Origin: Pseudomonas spelaei
GTDB lineage: Bacteria > Pseudomonadota > Gammaproteobacteria > Pseudomonadales > Pseudomonadaceae
DNA: 64,000 nucleotides
Reading direction: 5' to 3'
Assembly (NCBI RefSeq): GCF_009724245.1
Contig: NZ_WNNK01000013.1
Location: forward strand, 124,001-188,000
Shown here: positions 7,476-16,373 of the stretch, in pieces
How the letters are laid out: every line of letters starts with the position of its first letter
How positions within the stretch are numbered: position 1 is the first letter of the stretch
The notes under the pieces: generated by a model
The model's database searches: none
What the model was told of the DNA's origin: nothing
The model's input: only the letters and a program-made list of their open reading frames with translations
Position numbers and translations under genes: made by a program

Positions 7476-9392
7476 ATGGGCAAAATTATCGGTATCGACC
7501 TGGGGACTACCAACTCCTGCGTCTCCGTGCTGGAAAACGGCGTAGCCAAAGTTATTGAAAACGCTGAAGGCGCGCGCACCACGCCGTCCATCGTGGCTTA
7601 TGCCAACGACGGCGAAATCCTGGTGGGCCAGTCCGCCAAGCGTCAAGCTGTGACCAATCCGCATAACACCCTGTACGCGGTGAAGCGTCTGATCGGTCGT
7701 AAGTTCGACGAAGAAGTCGTACAGAAAGACATCAAGATGGTCCCTTACAAAATCGCCAAGGCTGACAACGGTGACGCCTGGGTTGAAGTAAACGGCCAGA
7801 AAATGTCGCCGCCGCAAATCTCGGCTGAAATCTTGAAAAAGATGAAGAAAACGGCCGAAGATTACCTCGGTGAAGCAGTGACCGAGGCGGTGATCACCGT
7901 TCCGGCCTACTTCAACGACAGCCAGCGTCAGGCAACCAAAGACGCCGGCCGTATTGCTGGTCTGGACGTGAAACGTATCATCAACGAACCTACCGCAGCC
8001 GCTCTGGCCTACGGTATGGACAAGGCCAAGGGCGACCACACTGTGATCGTTTACGACCTGGGTGGCGGTACTTTCGACGTTTCCGTGATCGAAATCGCTG
8101 AAGTTGATGGCGAGCACCAGTTCGAAGTGTTGGCCACCAACGGTGACACCTTCCTGGGCGGTGAAGACTTTGACATTCGTCTGATCGACTACCTCGTTGA
8201 CGAATTCAAGAAAGAAAGCGGCATGAACCTCAAAGGTGACCCGCTGGCGATGCAGCGCCTGAAAGAAGCTGCTGAGAAAGCCAAGATCGAACTGTCTTCG
8301 AGCAATTCGACCGACGTGAACCTGCCGTACATCACTGCAGACGCTACCGGTCCTAAGCACTTGAACGTGAAAATCTCCCGCGCCAAGCTGGAAGCGCTGG
8401 TAGAAGACCTGGTTCAACGCACCATCGAGCCTTGCCGTATTGCGCTGAAAGACTCGGGTATCGACGTTGGTGCGATCAACGACGTGATCCTGGTAGGCGG
8501 TCAGACCCGTATGCCACTGGTTCAGAAGTTGGTCACCGAGTTCTTCGGTAAAGAAGCGCGCAAAGACGTGAACCCGGACGAAGCCGTTGCCATGGGCGCT
8601 GCTATCCAGGGCGCGGTATTGGCCGGTGACGTGAAGGACGTGCTGCTGCTGGACGTAAGCCCGCTGACCCTGGGTATCGAAACCATGGGCGGCGTGATGA
8701 CCGCGCTGATCGAGAAAAACACCACGATTCCTACCAAGAAATCGCAAGTGTTCTCGACGGCTGACGACAACCAGGGTGCTGTGACCATTCACGTGCTGCA
8801 AGGTGAGCGTAAGCAAGCCGGTCAGAACAAGTCCCTGGGCAAGTTCGACCTGGCCGAGATTCCACCAGCACCACGTGGCGTGCCACAAATTGAAGTGACC
8901 TTCGACATCGACGCCAACGGTATCCTGCACGTAGGCGCCAAAGACAAGGCTACTGGCAAGACTCAGTCGATCGTGATCAAGGCTAACTCGGGTCTGTCCG
9001 AGGAAGAAATTCAGCAGATGATCCGTGATGCTGAAGCCAACGCTGACGAAGATCGCAAGTTCGAAGAGCTGGCCGCTGCCCGTAACCAGGGTGATGCACT
9101 GGTTCACTCGACCCGCAAAATGGTCGCGGATGCTGGCGACAAAGTGACTGCCGAAGAGAAAACTGCAATCGAAGCAGCAGTAGTTGCCCTGGAAGCCGCG
9201 GTTAAAGGCGACGACAAGGCCGCTATCGAAGCCAAGGTTGAAGAACTGTCGAAAGTCTCCGCGCCAGTGGCTCAGAAAATGTATGCCGAACAAGGCCAGC
9301 CAGCTGAAGGCGCTGCCCACCAGGCAGAACCAGAAGCCAAGCACGACGACGTTGTTGATGCCGAGTTCGAAGAAGTCAAAGACCACAAGTAA
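7476..9392 (+). CDS. dnaK: molecular chaperone DnaK (Hsp70)
   Basis: DnaK, 638 aa, the ATP-driven Hsp70 chaperone. The actin-like ATPase domain (1 to about 385) opens with IIGIDLGTTNSCV and contains VYDLGGGTFDVSV and the adenosine-binding VGGQTRMPLVQ. The conserved linker (DVLLLDVSPLTLGIE) leads to the substrate-binding domain at about 395-505 and then the helical lid. The C-terminus ends in the acidic tail with EEVKDHK, slightly longer than the EEVKD-type ends. Codon use is strongly biased, as expected of a highly expressed gene. Together with grpE before it and dnaJ after it, this is the standard KJE locus. Confidence 0.99.
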   Translation: MGKIIGIDLGTTNSCVSVLENGVAKVIENAEGARTTPSIVAYANDGEILVGQSAKRQAVTNPHNTLYAVKRLIGRKFDEEVVQKDIKMVPYKIAKADNGDAWVEVNGQKMSPPQISAEILKKMKKTAEDYLGEAVTEAVITVPAYFNDSQRQATKDAGRIAGLDVKRIINEPTAAALAYGMDKAKGDHTVIVYDLGGGTFDVSVIEIAEVDGEHQFEVLATNGDTFLGGEDFDIRLIDYLVDEFKKESGMNLKGDPLAMQRLKEAAEKAKIELSSSNSTDVNLPYITADATGPKHLNVKISRAKLEALVEDLVQRTIEPCRIALKDSGIDVGAINDVILVGGQTRMPLVQKLVTEFFGKEARKDVNPDEAVAMGAAIQGAVLAGDVKDVLLLDVSPLTLGIETMGGVMTALIEKNTTIPTKKSQVFSTADDNQGAVTIHVLQGERKQAGQNKSLGKFDLAEIPPAPRGVPQIEVTFDIDANGILHVGAKDKATGKTQSIVIKANSGLSEEEIQQMIRDAEANADEDRKFEELAAARNQGDALVHSTRKMVADAGDKVTAEEKTAIEAAVVALEAAVKGDDKAAIEAKVEELSKVSAPVAQKMYAEQGQPAEGAAHQAEPEAKHDDVVDAEFEEVKDHK

Positions 9393-9443
9393 CTTGGTCG
9401 CCCGGTTGACCGCTATCAAGCGGTGACTGGTAGGATGTCGCCG

Positions 9444-9463
9444 CGCGGGAGCTTGCTCCCGCG
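9444..9463. repeat. REP-like palindrome after dnaK
   Basis: A perfect 9-bp inverted repeat, CGCGGGAGC-TT-GCTCCCGCG, of the type common between Pseudomonas genes. It may also fold in the mRNA and protect or end the dnaK transcript. The dnaK-dnaJ gap (9393-9708) otherwise holds only the candidate dnaJ promoter. Confidence 0.7.
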
Positions 9464-9613
9464 TTGGCGTGTCTGGGGTACGCGAATTTTTACAGCATGC
9501 GACAACGCTCGGATGCTGGCGGTGTGATCGGGAATGCTCCTGCTTTCCGGGCGATAATCACCGTGTTTTTGGCCGGTCTTCGGCTGAAAACGGTAACGAC
9601 CAGGATCGTTGAA

Positions 9614-9642
9614 TTGACGTGAGTTGGGTCCGGGCCTGTATT
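9614..9642 (+). promoter_or_regulatory. candidate sigma-70 promoter for dnaJ
   Basis: TTGACG (9614-9619), a 17-nt spacer and TGTATT (9637-9642), about 60 nt before the dnaJ start. I found no RpoH-type promoter in this gap, so dnaJ may combine readthrough from dnaK with this site. Confidence 0.5.
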
Positions 9643-9708
9643 GGGGCTCAACGAGTTTGGCAAAACTCAGGAGGGTTTTGCCGAACGTCCTTAAGAGTGC
9701 AAAGACTT

Positions 9709-10833
9709 ATGGCAAAGCGTGACTATTACGAAGTGTTGGGTGTGGAGCGCGGCTCCAGCGAGGCGGACCTGAAAAAGGCTTACCGTCGCCTGGCGATGAA
9801 GCATCACCCGGACCGTAATCCGGATAACAAAGAATCCGAAGACCTGTTCAAAGAGGCCAACGAGGCCTACGAATGCCTGTGTGACCCAAACAAGCGTGCC
9901 GCTTACGACCAGTACGGTCATGCCGGCGTCGACCCAAGCATGGGTGGCGGCGGTGCGGGTTTTGGCGGGCAGAACTTCTCCGATATTTTCGGCGACGTGT
10001 TCAGCGACTTCTTTGGCGGCGGCCGTGGTGGCCAGCGCGGCGGTGCCCAGCGTGGCAGCGACCTGCGCTACACCCTGGAGCTGAACCTGGAAGAAGCGGT
10101 GCGCGGCACCAGCGTCAATATCCGCGTTCCGACGCTGGTCAACTGCAAGCCGTGCGATGGTTCGGGCGCCAAGAAAGGCTCCTCGCCGATCACGTGCCCG
10201 ACTTGCGGCGGTATCGGCCAGGTGCGCATGCAGCAGGGTTTCTTCTCGGTGCAGCAAACCTGCCCGCGCTGCCATGGCCAGGGCAAGATCATTTCCGACC
10301 CGTGCGATTCGTGCCACGGCGAAGGGCGTGTCGAAGAGTACAAGACCCTCTCGGTGAAAGTGCCGGCGGGTGTTGATACCGGCGACCGCATTCGTCTGTC
10401 GGGCGAAGGCGAGGCGGGTACTCAGGGCGGCCCTACGGGCGACCTGTACGTGGTGATCAATGTGCGCGAGCACTCGATCTTCCAGCGCGACGGCAAGCAT
10501 CTGTTCTGTGAAGTGCCGATCAGCTTTGTGGATGCGGCCTTGGGTGGCGAGCTTGAAATTCCGACGCTGGATGGTCGGGTCAAGCTGAAGATCCCTGAGG
10601 GCACGCAGACCGGCAAGCAGTTCCGTATCCGTGGCAAAGGCGTTGCGCCGGTGCGCGGTGGCGGTGCTGGCGACTTGATGTGTCGTGTGGCGGTAGAGAC
10701 GCCGGTGAACCTGGGTCGTCGCCAGCGCGAACTGCTGGAAGAATTCCGCAGCTCCCTGGCGGGCGATGACACTCATTCGCCAAAAACCACCGGCTGGTTC
10801 GAAGGCGTGAAGCGCTTCTTCGGCGATCTGTAA
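9709..10833 (+). CDS. dnaJ: chaperone protein DnaJ (Hsp40)
   Basis: DnaJ, 374 aa, the co-chaperone that stimulates DnaK ATPase and delivers substrates. The J domain (1-70) carries HPD at 33-35. A Gly/Phe-rich region follows at about 75-115. Four zinc-binding CxxCxGxG repeats are visible: CKPCDGSG, CPTCGGIG, CPRCHGQG and CDSCHGEG. The C-terminal substrate-binding domains complete the type I architecture. The frame is open upstream to 9619, but the family start MAKRDYYEVLGV is at 9709. dapB begins 10 nt after the stop. Confidence 0.98.
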   Translation: MAKRDYYEVLGVERGSSEADLKKAYRRLAMKHHPDRNPDNKESEDLFKEANEAYECLCDPNKRAAYDQYGHAGVDPSMGGGGAGFGGQNFSDIFGDVFSDFFGGGRGGQRGGAQRGSDLRYTLELNLEEAVRGTSVNIRVPTLVNCKPCDGSGAKKGSSPITCPTCGGIGQVRMQQGFFSVQQTCPRCHGQGKIISDPCDSCHGEGRVEEYKTLSVKVPAGVDTGDRIRLSGEGEAGTQGGPTGDLYVVINVREHSIFQRDGKHLFCEVPISFVDAALGGELEIPTLDGRVKLKIPEGTQTGKQFRIRGKGVAPVRGGGAGDLMCRVAVETPVNLGRRQRELLEEFRSSLAGDDTHSPKTTGWFEGVKRFFGDL

Positions 10834-10843
10834 GGAAGTGAGT

Positions 10844-11650
10844 ATGCGACGTATCGCGGTGATGGGCGCTGCCGGGCGCATGGGCAAGACCCTGGTCGAA
10901 GCAGTGCAGCAGCGTTCGCCGGCCTCCGGGCTGACGGCGGCGATTGTTCGTCCTGGCAGCACCTTGATTGGTGCGGACGCTGGTGAGTTGGCGTCCCTGG
11001 GGCGGATTGGTGTTTCGTTGTCCGGCAATCTGGAGCAGGTCGCCGACGAGTTCGACGTGCTTATCGACTTCACGCTGCCCGAAGTGATGCTGAAAAACCT
11101 GGCGTTCTGCCGCAAGGCGGGCAAGGCCATGGTGATCGGTACTACTGGCTTGAGTGCAGAGCAGAAGCAGTTGCTGGTCGAAGCGGGCAAGGATATTCCG
11201 ATCGTGTTCGCGGCCAACTTCAGTGTCGGCGTCAATCTGTCGCTGAAATTGCTCGATATGGCGGCGCGCGTCCTGGGTGATGAGGCTGATATCGAGATCA
11301 TCGAGACTCATCACCGGCACAAGATTGATGCGCCGTCCGGTACCGCGCTGCGTATGGGGGAGGCGATTGCCGATGCCCTTGGGCGCGATCTTTCGAAAGT
11401 GGCGGTGTATGGCCGTGAAGGTCATACCGGTGCCCGTGCTCGCGACACTATCGGTTTTGCCACCGTTCGCGGTGGTGATGTGGTGGGTGATCACACGGTG
11501 CTGTTCGCAACCGAAGGTGAGCGTCTTGAAATCACGCACAAGGCGTCGAGTCGCATGACCTTCGCCAAGGGCGCGGTGCGTGCGGCGCTGTGGTTGGATG
11601 GCCGTGAGCCTGGTCTCTACGACATGCGCGACGTGCTCGATCTGCATTAA
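10844..11650 (+). CDS. dapB: 4-hydroxy-tetrahydrodipicolinate reductase
   Basis: DapB, 268 aa, an NAD(P)H-dependent reductase in the diaminopimelate branch of lysine and peptidoglycan synthesis. The nucleotide-binding motif VMGAAGRMGKTL is at the N-terminus. The catalytic and substrate loop ETHHRHKIDAPSGTA contains the conserved His pair and Lys. I place the start at ATG 10844, which is 7 nt after AAGGA; an in-frame GTG at 10838 would overlap that ribosome site. Closely downstream of dnaJ, as in other pseudomonads. Confidence 0.97.
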   Translation: MRRIAVMGAAGRMGKTLVEAVQQRSPASGLTAAIVRPGSTLIGADAGELASLGRIGVSLSGNLEQVADEFDVLIDFTLPEVMLKNLAFCRKAGKAMVIGTTGLSAEQKQLLVEAGKDIPIVFAANFSVGVNLSLKLLDMAARVLGDEADIEIIETHHRHKIDAPSGTALRMGEAIADALGRDLSKVAVYGREGHTGARARDTIGFATVRGGDVVGDHTVLFATEGERLEITHKASSRMTFAKGAVRAALWLDGREPGLYDMRDVLDLH

Positions 11651-11660
11651 GAAGTAGCTA

Positions 11661-11699
11661 AAACGGGGTCCAGGCTTTAACCTTGGGCCCTGTTTTTAC
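11661..11699 (+). terminator. terminator after dapB
   Basis: An imperfect GC-rich hairpin (arms around ACGGGGTCCAGG and CCTTGGGCCCTGT) followed by TTTTT, directly downstream of dapB. Confidence 0.7.
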
Positions 11700-11826
11700 C
11701 CGCTAGGCGACGTCCTGTCGCATTCCCCTGCCTTTAAGGCTCTTTAGCGGTGGACCAAAAAAGCCTTTTTCTGTAAGCTACAGCTTTAGTGTGTCCACTA
11801 AAAGCGCGCAGAATAATTCAGTGAAG

Positions 11827-11864
11827 AAGCGGGGTGACGTGTCCATACGTCACTCCGCTTTTTT
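11827..11864 (+). terminator. terminator-like hairpin in the carA leader (possible attenuator)
   Basis: A 14-bp stem (11827-11840 with 11847-11860, one G-U pair) with a 6-nt loop, followed by TTTTTT. It lies about 45 nt before the carA start, where a simple terminator of dapB is not needed because one already stands at 11661-11699. Its position suggests control of carA transcription by attenuation. A frame starting with GTG at 11791 or 11821 runs through the hairpin and stops at TGA 11911-11913, overlapping the carA TTG start, so leader translation is conceivable but lacks a clear ribosome site. Confidence 0.65.
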
Positions 11865-11909
11865 ACAACCTGCGATCGCCCTTTCAGGCTTTATTTACGG
11901 GAGGTCTTC

Positions 11910-13046
11910 TTGACTAAGCCAGCCATACTCGCCCTTGCTGATGGCAGCATTTTTCGCGGCGAAGCCATTGGAGCCGACGGTCAGACCGTTGGAGAGGTGG
12001 TGTTCAACACCGCCATGACCGGCTATCAGGAAATCCTTACCGATCCTTCCTACGCCCAACAGATCGTTACCCTGACCTATCCGCACATCGGCAACACCGG
12101 TACTACGCCGGAAGACGTCGAGTCTGATCGTGTCTGGTCCGCGGGTCTGGTGATTCGTGACCTGCCACTGGTCGCGAGCAACTGGCGTAACACGATGTCC
12201 CTGTCCGATTATCTGAAAGCCAACAACGTGGTGGCGATCGCCGGTATCGACACGCGCCGCCTGACACGCATCCTGCGTGAAAAGGGCTCGCAGAACGGCT
12301 GCATCATGGCTGGTGACAACATTTCCGAAGCCGCGGCGATTGCAGCAGCCCAAGGTTTTCCTGGCCTGAAAGGCATGGACCTGGCGAAAGTCGTCAGCAC
12401 CAAGGAGCAGTACGAGTGGCGCTCCACTGTCTGGGACTTGAAGACCGACAGCCACGCGACCATCGAAGCCGCTGACCTGCCGTACCACGTCGTGGCCTAC
12501 GATTACGGCATCAAGTACAACATCCTGCGCATGCTGGTCGAGCGCGGTTGCCGTGTGACTGTAGTGCCGGCACAAACCCCAGCCAGCGACGTGCTGGCCC
12601 TGCAGCCGGACGGCGTGTTCCTGTCCAACGGCCCGGGTGATCCTGAGCCTTGCGACTATGCCATCCAGGCCATCAAGGATGTGCTGGAAACCGAGATTCC
12701 GGTATTCGGCATCTGTCTCGGTCACCAACTGCTGGCGCTGGCCTCCGGCGCCAAGACCCTGAAAATGGGCCACGGTCACCACGGTGCCAACCACCCTGTG
12801 CAGGACCTGGATACCGGCGTCGTGATGATCACCAGCCAGAACCACGGTTTTGCGGTAGATGAAGCGACCCTGCCGGGCAACGTCCGGGCGATTCACAAGT
12901 CGCTGTTCGACGGCTCCCTGCAAGGCATCGAGCGCACCGACAAGAGCGCGTTCAGCTTCCAGGGCCACCCTGAAGCAAGCCCAGGCCCGAACGACGTAGC
13001 GCCGCTGTTCGACCGTTTCATCAATGAGATGGCCAAGCGACGCTAA
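11910..13046 (+). CDS. carA: carbamoyl-phosphate synthase small subunit
   Basis: CarA, 378 aa, the glutaminase subunit that supplies ammonia through a tunnel to CarB for carbamoyl phosphate, the shared precursor of arginine and pyrimidines. The N-terminal small-subunit domain is followed by a class I amidotransferase domain with nucleophile C269 (GICLGHQ) and H353/E355 (QGHPEA), the same positions as in E. coli. The start is TTG at 11910 after a good GGGAGG; no ATG or GTG fits. I recall that P. aeruginosa carA was reported to have a few untranslated codons near the start. Codons 5 and 8 here are both GCC, so that report is worth testing. Confidence 0.97.
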   Translation: MTKPAILALADGSIFRGEAIGADGQTVGEVVFNTAMTGYQEILTDPSYAQQIVTLTYPHIGNTGTTPEDVESDRVWSAGLVIRDLPLVASNWRNTMSLSDYLKANNVVAIAGIDTRRLTRILREKGSQNGCIMAGDNISEAAAIAAAQGFPGLKGMDLAKVVSTKEQYEWRSTVWDLKTDSHATIEAADLPYHVVAYDYGIKYNILRMLVERGCRVTVVPAQTPASDVLALQPDGVFLSNGPGDPEPCDYAIQAIKDVLETEIPVFGICLGHQLLALASGAKTLKMGHGHHGANHPVQDLDTGVVMITSQNHGFAVDEATLPGNVRAIHKSLFDGSLQGIERTDKSAFSFQGHPEASPGPNDVAPLFDRFINEMAKRR

Positions 13047-13053
13047 GTGAGCG

Positions 13054-13092
13054 GCCTGAGGGTGGCCCGGGAAACCGGCGGCCCCCTCAGGC
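13054..13092 (+). other. hairpin between carA and carB
   Basis: Arms GCCTGAGGG and CCCTCAGGC (13054-13062, 13084-13092), extended by GGCC pairs after one bulged base. There is no T-run after it, so it looks like an mRNA-processing or stability hairpin rather than a terminator. Confidence 0.6.
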
Positions 13093-13151
13093 TCTTCAAA
13101 GATTGTTCAAGACGGCTTGCCGACTGACCTGCGGATTTGAGTGACAAACCC

Positions 13152-16100
13152 ATGCCAAAACGTACAGACATAAAAAGCATCCTGATTCTCGGCGCTGGCC
13201 CGATCGTGATCGGCCAGGCCTGCGAATTCGACTACTCCGGCGCCCAGGCCTGTAAAGCCCTGCGCGAAGAGGGCTACCGCGTCATCCTGGTGAACTCCAA
13301 CCCGGCCACCATCATGACCGACCCGGACATGGCCGACGCCACCTACATCGAGCCGATCAAGTGGCAGACCGTTGCCAAGATCATCGAGAAAGAGCGTCCG
13401 GACGCGCTGCTGCCAACCATGGGCGGCCAGACTGCTCTGAACTGCGCACTGGACCTGGAGCGCGAAGGCGTTCTGGAGAAGTTCGGCGTAGAGATGATCG
13501 GCGCCAATGCCGACACCATCGACAAGGCTGAAGACCGTTCGCGCTTCGACAAGGCCATGAAGGCCATCGGCCTGGATTGCCCGCGTTCGGGTATTGCCCA
13601 CAGCATGGAAGAGGCCAATCTGGTTCTCGAGAAGCTCGGCTTCCCGTGCATCATCCGTCCGTCCTTCACCATGGGCGGCACCGGTGGTGGTATCGCTTAC
13701 AACCGTGAAGAGTTCGAAGAAATCTGCGCCCGCGGCCTGGACTTGTCTCCGACCAAAGAGCTGCTGATCGACGAATCCCTGATCGGCTGGAAAGAATATG
13801 AGATGGAGGTTGTCCGCGATAAGAAGGACAACTGCATCATCGTTTGCTCCATCGAAAACTTTGACCCGATGGGTGTGCACACCGGTGACTCGATCACTGT
13901 TGCGCCAGCACAGACCCTGACGGACAAGGAATACCAGATCATGCGTAACGCCTCCCTGGCGGTACTGCGTGAGATCGGCGTGGAAACCGGCGGCTCCAAC
14001 GTCCAGTTCGGCATCTGCCCGGACACTGGCCGCATGGTTGTGATCGAGATGAACCCGCGTGTATCGCGTTCTTCGGCGCTGGCATCGAAAGCTACCGGCT
14101 TCCCGATTGCGCGCATCGCTGCCAAGCTGGCGATCGGTTACACATTGGACGAGCTGCAGAACGAAATCACTGGCGGCGCGACGCCGGCATCCTTCGAGCC
14201 GTCGATCGACTACGTCGTCACCAAGCTGCCACGCTTCGCTTTCGAGAAATTCCCGAAAGCCGACGCCCGCCTGACCACTCAGATGAAGTCGGTGGGTGAA
14301 GTCATGGCCATCGGCCGGACCTTCCAGGAATCCCTGCAGAAAGCCCTGCGTGGCCTGGAAGTAGGCGTTTGCGGTCTGGACGAGAAACTCGACCTGAGCA
14401 ACCCGGAAAGCATGAGCGTGCTCAAGCGCGAGCTGACCGTGCCGGGTGCCGAGCGTATCTGGTACGTGGCCGATGCTTTCCGCGCCGGCATGACCGTCGA
14501 AGACATCTTCGGCATGAACATGATCGACCCGTGGTTCCTGGTGCAGATCGAAGATCTGATCAAGGAAGAAGAGAAGGTCAAGACCCTCGGTCTGTCCTCT
14601 ATCGACCGCGACCTGATGTTCCGCCTCAAGCGCAAAGGCTTTTCCGACATGCGCCTGGCCAAGCTGCTGGGTGTGACCGAGAAGAACCTGCGCACGCATC
14701 GCCACAAGCTGGATATCTTCCCGGTCTACAAGCGCGTTGATACCTGTGCGGCCGAGTTCGCCACCGACACCGCGTATATGTACTCCACCTACGAGGAAGA
14801 GTGCGAAGCCGCGCCGTCGGGCCGCGACAAAATCATGATCCTGGGTGGCGGTCCAAACCGTATCGGCCAAGGCATCGAGTTCGATTATTGCTGCGTACAC
14901 GCCGCTCTCGCCCTGCGCGAAGACGGGTACGAGACCATTATGGTCAACTGCAACCCGGAAACTGTTTCCACTGACTACGACACTTCCGACCGTCTGTACT
15001 TCGAGCCGGTAACGCTGGAAGACGTATTGGAAATCTGTCGCGTCGAGAAGCCAAAAGGCGTGATCGTCCAGTACGGCGGCCAAACCCCGTTGAAACTGGC
15101 TCGCGCACTCGAGGCCGCTGGCGTGCCGATCATCGGTACCAGCCCTGACGCCATTGACCGTGCCGAAGACCGTGAGCGCTTCCAGCAGATGGTTGAGCGC
15201 CTGAACCTGCGTCAGCCGCCAAACGCCACTGTGCGCAGCGAAGACGAAGCCATCCGTGCAGCCAGCAAGATCGGTTACCCGTTGGTGGTGCGTCCGTCCT
15301 ACGTACTGGGCGGCCGGGCGATGGAAATCGTCTACGAAGAAGAAGAACTCAAGCGTTACCTGCGTGACGCGGTGAAAGTGTCCAACGACAGCCCGGTGCT
15401 GCTGGACCACTTCCTCAACTGCGCCATCGAGATGGACGTGGATGCGGTCTGCGACGGCACCGACGTCGTGATCGGCGCGATCATGCAGCACATCGAACAG
15501 GCTGGCGTTCACTCCGGTGACTCCGCCTGCTCGTTGCCGCCGTACTCGCTGCCGGTGCACATCCAGGACGAGATGCGTGAGCAGGTCAAGAAAATGGCCC
15601 TGGAGTTGGGTGTGGTTGGCCTGATGAACGTACAGTTGGCGCTGCAAGGCGAAGACATCTACGTCATCGAGGTCAACCCGCGCGCTTCCCGCACCGTACC
15701 GTTCGTTTCCAAGTGCATTGGTGTTTCCCTGGCGATGATTGCCGCCCGTGTGATGGCCGGTAAGACCCTGAAGGAAATCGGCTTCACCAAGGAAATCATT
15801 CCGAACTTCTACAGCGTGAAAGAGGCGGTGTTCCCATTCGCTAAATTCCCTGGCGTGGACCCGATCCTGGGCCCTGAGATGAAGTCCACCGGTGAAGTGA
15901 TGGGCGTGGGCGATACCTTCGGTGAAGCGTTCGCCAAGGCCCAGATGGGCGCCAGCGAAGTGTTGCCGACCGGCGGTACTGCATTCATCAGCGTGCGCGA
16001 TGATGACAAGCCACTGGTTGCAGGCGTGGCCCGTGATCTGATCAACTTGGGCTTCGAAGTCGTGGCTACTGCCGGGACCGCCAAGCTGATCGAGGCTGCC

Positions 16101-16373
16101 GGCCTGAAAGTGCGTCGCGTAAACAAAGTGACGGAAGGTCGTCCGCATGTGGTCGACATGATCAAGAATGACGAAGTCACCCTGATCATCAACACCACCG
16201 AAGGTCGCCAGTCGATCGCGGATTCGTACTCCATTCGTCGTAACGCCTTGCAGCACAAGATCTACTGCACCACCACTATTGCTGCTGGCGAAGCTATCTG
16301 CGAAGCGCTCAAGTTCGGTCCGGAAAAGACCGTGCGCCGCTTGCAGGATCTACACGCAGGATTGAAGGCATGA
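13152..16373 (+). CDS. carB: carbamoyl-phosphate synthase large subunit
   Basis: CarB, 1073 aa, the synthetase subunit. Two homologous ATP-grasp halves are visible: the carboxyphosphate half at about 1-400 (ILILGAGPIVIGQACEFDYS) and the carbamate half at about 555-935 (IMILGGGPNRIGQGIEFDYC). An oligomerisation domain lies between them. The C-terminal MGS-like allosteric domain at about 936-1073 is where UMP and ornithine act in E. coli. The start is ATG 13152 (MPKRTDIKS); an in-frame TTG at 13137 adds five residues without support. The stop overlaps the greA start (ATGA), which couples the two genes. Confidence 0.99.
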   Translation: MPKRTDIKSILILGAGPIVIGQACEFDYSGAQACKALREEGYRVILVNSNPATIMTDPDMADATYIEPIKWQTVAKIIEKERPDALLPTMGGQTALNCALDLEREGVLEKFGVEMIGANADTIDKAEDRSRFDKAMKAIGLDCPRSGIAHSMEEANLVLEKLGFPCIIRPSFTMGGTGGGIAYNREEFEEICARGLDLSPTKELLIDESLIGWKEYEMEVVRDKKDNCIIVCSIENFDPMGVHTGDSITVAPAQTLTDKEYQIMRNASLAVLREIGVETGGSNVQFGICPDTGRMVVIEMNPRVSRSSALASKATGFPIARIAAKLAIGYTLDELQNEITGGATPASFEPSIDYVVTKLPRFAFEKFPKADARLTTQMKSVGEVMAIGRTFQESLQKALRGLEVGVCGLDEKLDLSNPESMSVLKRELTVPGAERIWYVADAFRAGMTVEDIFGMNMIDPWFLVQIEDLIKEEEKVKTLGLSSIDRDLMFRLKRKGFSDMRLAKLLGVTEKNLRTHRHKLDIFPVYKRVDTCAAEFATDTAYMYSTYEEECEAAPSGRDKIMILGGGPNRIGQGIEFDYCCVHAALALREDGYETIMVNCNPETVSTDYDTSDRLYFEPVTLEDVLEICRVEKPKGVIVQYGGQTPLKLARALEAAGVPIIGTSPDAIDRAEDRERFQQMVERLNLRQPPNATVRSEDEAIRAASKIGYPLVVRPSYVLGGRAMEIVYEEEELKRYLRDAVKVSNDSPVLLDHFLNCAIEMDVDAVCDGTDVVIGAIMQHIEQAGVHSGDSACSLPPYSLPVHIQDEMREQVKKMALELGVVGLMNVQLALQGEDIYVIEVNPRASRTVPFVSKCIGVSLAMIAARVMAGKTLKEIGFTKEIIPNFYSVKEAVFPFAKFPGVDPILGPEMKSTGEVMGVGDTFGEAFAKAQMGASEVLPTGGTAFISVRDDDKPLVAGVARDLINLGFEVVATAGTAKLIEAAGLKVRRVNKVTEGRPHVVDMIKNDEVTLIINTTEGRQSIADSYSIRRNALQHKIYCTTTIAAGEAICEALKFGPEKTVRRLQDLHAGLKA

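Noticed and set aside
7437..9419. A 660-codon open frame antisense to dnaK
   Set aside because: It mirrors a highly expressed gene with strong codon bias, has low-complexity Val/Phe/His-rich translation and no family character.
13107..16256. A 1049-codon open frame antisense to carB
   Set aside because: It is a shadow of GC-rich codon usage; the sense strand encodes a complete CarB.
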